17,851 nt of DNA from MGBC113645 sp036308445 (GTDB taxonomy: Bacteria; Bacillota_I; Bacilli_A; Erysipelotrichales; Coprobacillaceae), in assembly GCA_036308445.1 (NCBI GenBank), contig JAXJVS010000079.1, forward strand, positions 1 to 17,851, read 5' to 3'. The translations under genes and the position numbers were made by a program. Numbering within the stretch: position 1 is the first letter of the stretch; every line of letters starts with the position of its first letter. Below, one piece after another: positions 14,628 to 17,851 of this stretch. Under the pieces are notes generated by a model. The model was not told the DNA's origin and did not search any database. It saw nothing but the letters and a program-made list of their open reading frames with translations.

Positions 14628-14975
14628 ATGAAAAAGATGTTTGTTGATTTTGTGTTAGGAGCAGCTGTTATTATGTTGATGGGATATCTTTTTGATGGAG
14701 TTTATATTAAAGATTTCTCTGCTGCATTTTTAGTTGCTATTGTTTTAGCTTTGCTTAATACGTTTGTAAAACCAATTCTATCTTTTATTGCTTTACCAAT
14801 TACTTTTATGACTTTAGGACTTTTTAAATTAATTATTAATGCTTTTATCCTTAGTTTAGCAACTCGTCTTTTAGCTCCTGATTTTACTATTCATTCTTTT
14901 GGGTTGACTTTAGTTTGTTCTATATGTATTTCAATTTTGTATAGTATTTTCGGTATAGGAAAAGATGATGACTAA
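14628..14975 (+). CDS. PF04020 / YvlD-like four-helix membrane protein
   Basis: The ATG directly follows the mutL stop codon, with AAAGGGTGA as SD inside mutL. The 115-residue protein has four hydrophobic segments, about residues 6-22, 31-48, 53-77 and 90-109. It carries the family's central LALLNTFVKPIL and LPITFMTLGLFKLIINAF pattern. The Pfam family is named 'mycobacterial 4 TMS phage holin', but chromosomal members such as YvlD of Bacillus are not phage genes and their function is unsettled. The tail is acidic (GKDDD). Its last bases overlap the miaA start by 11. Lying between mutL and miaA it is co-transcribed with them; nothing in the sequence ties it to repair. Confidence 0.85.
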   Translation: MKKMFVDFVLGAAVIMLMGYLFDGVYIKDFSAAFLVAIVLALLNTFVKPILSFIALPITFMTLGLFKLIINAFILSLATRLLAPDFTIHSFGLTLVCSICISILYSIFGIGKDDD

Positions 14976-15891
14976 AGTTATAGTAATTGTTGGTCCAACA
15001 AGTGTTGGTAAAACAAAGATGGGGGTTGAACTAGCTAAGAAACTAAATGGTGAGGTTATTAGTGGTGATTCAATGCAAATATATAAAGGTATGGATATAG
15101 GAACTGCTAAAGTTACAGAAGAAGAAATGGATGGTATTCCTCATCATTTAATTAATATAAAAAATCCAGATGAACCATATAGTGTTAAAGATTTTCAAGA
15201 TGAAGTTCGAAAATGTATTGAAAATATTACTTTACGTAATAAAATGCCTATTATTGTAGGAGGTACGGGTCTTTATATTAAAGCTGCTTTATATGATTAT
15301 GAATTTAGTGAAAGTGAAATTGATCACGATTATTTTAAAGAAAAATATAAAGATTATACAAATGAGCAGCTTCATCAATATCTAAGAAGTATTGATATGA
15401 AGAGTGCTGATGAATTGCATTTTAATAATCGTCAAAGAGTTTTAAGAGCTATTGAAATATTTGAATTGACAGGTAAGAAAAAAAGTGAAATGTTGGAAGA
15501 ACAACAACATATTTGTCTATATGATGCTTGTTTTATTGGTCTTACACTTGAAAGAGAACTTTTATATAAACGTATTAATCGTCGCGTTGATATTATGTTT
15601 AATAATGGTTTAGAAACTGAAGTGAAAAGATTGTATAACTTAGGTTATAATAAAACTATGCAAAGTATGAAAGGTATCGGTTATAAAGAATGGTTTGATT
15701 ATTTTGATGGTTATATTTCTAAAGGTGAAGTAAGTGAACTCATCAAGAAGAATTCACGTAATTATGCGAAAAGACAATATACTTGGTTTAAGAATCAGTT
15801 TGATATGCATTGGTTTGAGGTGAATCTAAATCATTTTGATGAAACAGTATTAAATGTTTTAAGTTTTTTAAAAGAAAATAAGATATGCTAA
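14965..15891 (+). CDS. miaA: tRNA dimethylallyltransferase
   Basis: The 308-residue enzyme transfers a dimethylallyl group from DMAPP to N6 of A37 in tRNAs reading UNN codons. Visible motifs are the P-loop GPTSVGKT (10-17), the catalytic DSMQIYKGMDIGTAK (Asp35), GIPHHLI, GGTGLYI (99-105) and the tRNA-binding RQRVLRAIE region. Length is normal. Two adjacent ATGs (14965, 14968) are possible starts; the AGGA at 14957-14960 suits either. It overlaps the membrane protein gene and ends the operon. A mutS-mutL-miaA order is common in Bacillota, and the inserted membrane protein is the local feature. Confidence 0.97.
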   Translation: MMTKVIVIVGPTSVGKTKMGVELAKKLNGEVISGDSMQIYKGMDIGTAKVTEEEMDGIPHHLINIKNPDEPYSVKDFQDEVRKCIENITLRNKMPIIVGGTGLYIKAALYDYEFSESEIDHDYFKEKYKDYTNEQLHQYLRSIDMKSADELHFNNRQRVLRAIEIFELTGKKKSEMLEEQQHICLYDACFIGLTLERELLYKRINRRVDIMFNNGLETEVKRLYNLGYNKTMQSMKGIGYKEWFDYFDGYISKGEVSELIKKNSRNYAKRQYTWFKNQFDMHWFEVNLNHFDETVLNVLSFLKENKIC

Positions 15892-15921
15892 AAGGAAATC
15901 ATTTTTGATGATTTCCTTTTT
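15890..15921. terminator. Bidirectional terminator between miaA and rarA
   Basis: AAAAGGAAATCAT (15890-15902) and ATGATTTCCTTTT (15908-15920) form a 13-bp stem with a 5-base loop and T/A runs on both sides. The stop codons of both convergent genes lie inside it, so miaA and rarA end within the same hairpin. Confidence 0.88.
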
Positions 15922-17173
15922 GATTTAAAGCTTTTATGTTATTTGTACGTCCGTGTTTCAGTATTCTTCGATAATTTTCAGCAAGAGCTTTTTCGTATTG
16001 ACTAGTCATCCAAGGAATATAAAACTGTTCATTTTTGATTGCATCTGGTAAATATTGGATATATTCCCATAATTCTGGTCGATTATAATTGTATTTTTCA
16101 TCTTCATCTAGTCCCACTGGTGTTAATCGTAAATATAAAGGTGCTTTATATGCGTGTTGTTTTAAAGAAGATAATGCGGCATCAATAGCAGCTTCACTAG
16201 ATTTAGATTTGGGTGATAGGCATAAATCAATAATCACACTAGCGATAGGAATTCTCGCTTCAGGAAAACCAATAGTTTTTGCAGCTTGAAATGCCATGAC
16301 AGTACGCATACAAAGATTAGGATTTGCTAGACCTATATCTTCATAAGCGGTTGTGATTAGTCTTCTTTCTAACGATTCAATATCTCCTGCTTCTATTAAT
16401 TTTGCAAAATAATACATAGCACCATTTGGATCGCTTCCTCTGATCGATTTTTGTAATCCGCTTAATGTATCATAATACTGATCTTCATCTTTATCATATT
16501 GTACATTAGGATGGGTTACAACCTTTTTGATATCATCCAATGTGATATAGTTATCTTGTGTTACAATACTTGCTGCTTCTAAACAATTATAGGCATAACG
16601 AATATCACCACTAGAAAGTTTTGCAATATATGCTAATACATCTTCTTCAACTTGATATTTATTGTTCAATCCTTTTTCACTAACAATTCCTTTTTTTAAT
16701 CCCTTTATTATATCATCTTGCGTCAATGGCTGTACTTCTAAAATATGACAACGAGATCTAATGGCAGGATTGATAGAATGATAAGGATTAGCAGTAGTAC
16801 ATCCAGCAATAACAAGTAAGCCGTTTTCAATATGTGGTAATAGATGATCCTGTTTGTCTTTATTTAAACGATGAACTTCATCGATAATAACAAATAGCCC
16901 ATTAGATAATTTAGCCTCAGCAATAATCATATCCATTTCTTTTTTATTTCCAGTAGATGCATTAAATATTCTAAAAGGTATATTTAAATCGTTAGCAAGG
17001 GCACTAGCGATAGTAGTTTTACCACATCCGGGCGGACCGTATAGTATAATTGATAAAGGATGCTTTTTATTGACGAATTGTCTTAATAATCTTCCTTTAC
17101 CTATTAAATGTTGTTGCCCTAATATATCGTCTAAAGATTGTGGACGCATTCTATGTGCAAGAGTTGTGTTCAT
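15899..17173 (-). CDS. rarA: Replication-associated recombination protein RarA (MgsA-type AAA+ ATPase)
   Basis: The 424-residue protein acts at stalled replication forks as a clamp-loader-like AAA+ tetramer. It begins LAHRMRPQSLDDILGQQHLIG, the family N-terminus. It has Walker A GPPGCGKT (46-53), Walker B FVIIDEVHR (Asp98, Glu99), sensor 1 and an arginine-rich IRSRC (from about 138). The usual ATTENP is CTTANP here. The C-terminal oligomerisation domain shows the ALQKSIRGSDPNGAMYY-like, LIEAGDIESLERRL and AYEDIGLANP family motifs. AAAGGAAAGTG precedes the ATG. It is a single-gene transcript, convergent with miaA and divergent from dtd. Confidence 0.96.
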   Translation of the reverse strand: MNTTLAHRMRPQSLDDILGQQHLIGKGRLLRQFVNKKHPLSIILYGPPGCGKTTIASALANDLNIPFRIFNASTGNKKEMDMIIAEAKLSNGLFVIIDEVHRLNKDKQDHLLPHIENGLLVIAGCTTANPYHSINPAIRSRCHILEVQPLTQDDIIKGLKKGIVSEKGLNNKYQVEEDVLAYIAKLSSGDIRYAYNCLEAASIVTQDNYITLDDIKKVVTHPNVQYDKDEDQYYDTLSGLQKSIRGSDPNGAMYYFAKLIEAGDIESLERRLITTAYEDIGLANPNLCMRTVMAFQAAKTIGFPEARIPIASVIIDLCLSPKSKSSEAAIDAALSSLKQHAYKAPLYLRLTPVGLDEDEKYNYNRPELWEYIQYLPDAIKNEQFYIPWMTSQYEKALAENYRRILKHGRTNNIKALNQKGNHQK

Positions 17174-17199
17174 TTTTCACTTTCCTTTAAATTAAAATT

Positions 17200-17218
17200 T
17201 GATATAATGATTATATCA
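17200..17218. promoter_or_regulatory. Symmetrical divergent promoter core for rarA and dtd
   Basis: GATATAAT (17201-17208), a central G, and ATTATATC (17210-17217) make a perfect 17-bp palindrome. Each half, with its neighbouring base, is an extended -10 box TGA-TATAAT: the plus one (TATAAT 17203-17208) drives dtd, the minus one (17215-17210) drives rarA. The -35 regions are weak on both sides. Only one polymerase can use the site at a time. Confidence 0.65.
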
Positions 17219-17250
17219 TTTTTTTAAAACGAAAGATAGGTGAATAAATT

Positions 17251-17703
17251 ATGAAATTGGTTGTACAAAAGGTTCAATCTAGTTCAGTAACAATTGATAA
17301 AAAAATAAATGGTCAAATAGAACGGGGATTTATGGTTCTTGTTGGTTTTACTCATACAGATGACAAATTAATAGTTGATAAAATGATAGATAAGCTTATC
17401 CATTTAAGAATATTTATGGATGAAAACGACAAAATGAATTTATCATTGTTGGATGTGGGAGGTAGTATATTATCTATATCACAATTTACATTATATGCAA
17501 ATTGTAAAAAAGGAAGAAGACCAAGCTTTATAGATGCTGCTAAACCGGACTTAGCATCACCATTGTATGATTATTTTAATGAAAAAATAAAAATGCTTGG
17601 AATTAAAGTTGATACAGGAATTTTTGGTGCTGACATGAAGGTGTCGTTAATTAATGACGGACCGATCACAATAATATTGGATAGTGAAGAAATATTCGGC
17701 TAA
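17251..17703 (+). CDS. dtd: D-aminoacyl-tRNA deacylase
   Basis: The 150-residue protein has the normal length for Dtd, which hydrolyses D-amino acids (and glycine mischarged on tRNA-Ala) from tRNA in the cytosol. It starts MKLVVQKVQSSSVTID and carries SQFTLYANCKKGRRPSF and NDGPITIILDS near the C-terminus; SQFTLYA and the Gly-cisPro GP in NDGPIT form the active site. The SD is AGGTGA, 10 bases before the ATG. It shares its promoter region with rarA and has its own terminator, so it is monocistronic here. In many Bacillota dtd follows relA; no relA is present upstream. Confidence 0.97.
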   Translation: MKLVVQKVQSSSVTIDKKINGQIERGFMVLVGFTHTDDKLIVDKMIDKLIHLRIFMDENDKMNLSLLDVGGSILSISQFTLYANCKKGRRPSFIDAAKPDLASPLYDYFNEKIKMLGIKVDTGIFGADMKVSLINDGPITIILDSEEIFG

Positions 17704-17710
17704 AAAGATA

Positions 17711-17740
17711 AAAAGGAACATTAAATAATGTTCTTTTTTT
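17711..17740 (+). terminator. Intrinsic terminator after dtd
   Basis: GAACATT (17716-17722), loop AAAT, AATGTTC (17727-17733), then seven Ts. An A-run upstream extends the stem. It begins a few bases after the dtd stop. Confidence 0.88.
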
Positions 17741-17759
17741 ATTATAGAATAAAAAACAC

Positions 17760-17851
17760 ATAAAAAAAACAAAACGGAAAAAAGCACGATGAGAAGGGGA
17801 AAAAAGGGGAGAAAGAGGAGAAATCAGAGAAAAAAGGAGAAAAAAAGTGAA
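17760..17851 (+). other. Polypurine tract with probable start of the next gene at the window edge
   Basis: From 17791 to 17823 there are 33 purines without a pyrimidine, and 17826-17847 is another run of 22; C and T are almost absent from 17760 on. The tract contains several AGGAG-like words. The last, AAAGGAG at 17833-17839, is seven bases before a GTG at 17847, a textbook initiation site for a gene continuing beyond the window. An alternative is an ATG at 17789 opening a Lys/Arg-only frame that stays open to the edge, but it has no good SD. Which one is real cannot be settled here. Confidence 0.4.

Noticed and set aside
14628..14975. Prophage holin suggested by the Pfam name of the membrane protein family
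   Set aside because: No other phage gene is near, and the gene is built into a housekeeping operon; chromosomal YvlD-type members are common.
16089..16289. Plus-strand open frame of 66 codons
   Set aside because: It lies wholly inside rarA on the opposite strand, begins with a serine run and has no ribosome binding site.

Overview
The window is AT-rich DNA from a low-GC Gram-positive bacterium. Genes carry strong AGGAGG-type ribosome binding sites, codons are biased to A/T, terminators are intrinsic hairpins with T-tracts, and a lipoprotein signal ends in a lipobox. Gene content (endonuclease-type MutL, a mutS-mutL-miaA order, a GlpR/DeoR-type regulator, an Fe-S aldo/keto reductase) fits Bacillota. 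The overall look suggests Erysipelotrichia (Coprobacillus/Thomasclavelia-like); that last step is an impression, not a proof. I see no tRNA, rRNA, CRISPR array, transposase or prophage gene. The region is mostly housekeeping.

Layout. 1-368 (-) is the start of a DeoR-family regulator, divergent from an aldo/keto reductase with two C-terminal [4Fe-4S] motifs (496-1611, +). A 200-bp intergenic block packed with palindromes separates it from a convergent pair: a small lipoprotein (1820-2218, -) downstream of a P-type Ca2+-ATPase (2253-4817, -). The ATPase has a leader with a terminator-like hairpin. Divergent from it is a tight two-gene unit: a calcineurin-like phosphoesterase (5041-6483) and a D-2-hydroxyacid dehydrogenase (6485-7873), each with an N-terminal extension I cannot assign. 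A small two-helix membrane protein (7892-8104, -) follows.

A HAD phosphatase, a DUF523/TudS-like Fe-S protein and mannose-6-phosphate isomerase (8195-10231) form an overlapping operon closed by a perfect-palindrome terminator. A second operon carries mutS, mutL, a PF04020/YvlD-like membrane protein and miaA (10326-15891): mismatch repair plus tRNA A37 prenylation. It ends in a hairpin shared with convergent rarA (15899-17173, -). rarA and dtd (17251-17703, +) diverge from a 17-bp palindrome that carries both -10 boxes. The last ~90 bases are an almost pure purine tract leading to a probable next gene start at the edge.

Functionally the genes cover genome maintenance (MutS, MutL, RarA), tRNA modification and quality control (MiaA, Dtd, possibly the TudS-like protein), sugar-phosphate metabolism (ManA, HAD phosphatase) and ion transport. 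The least explained parts are the phosphoesterase/dehydrogenase pair, the palindromic block at 1613-1800, the ATPase leader and the terminal polypurine tract. I found no convincing new multi-gene system; the phosphoesterase/dehydrogenase pair is the best candidate for one.
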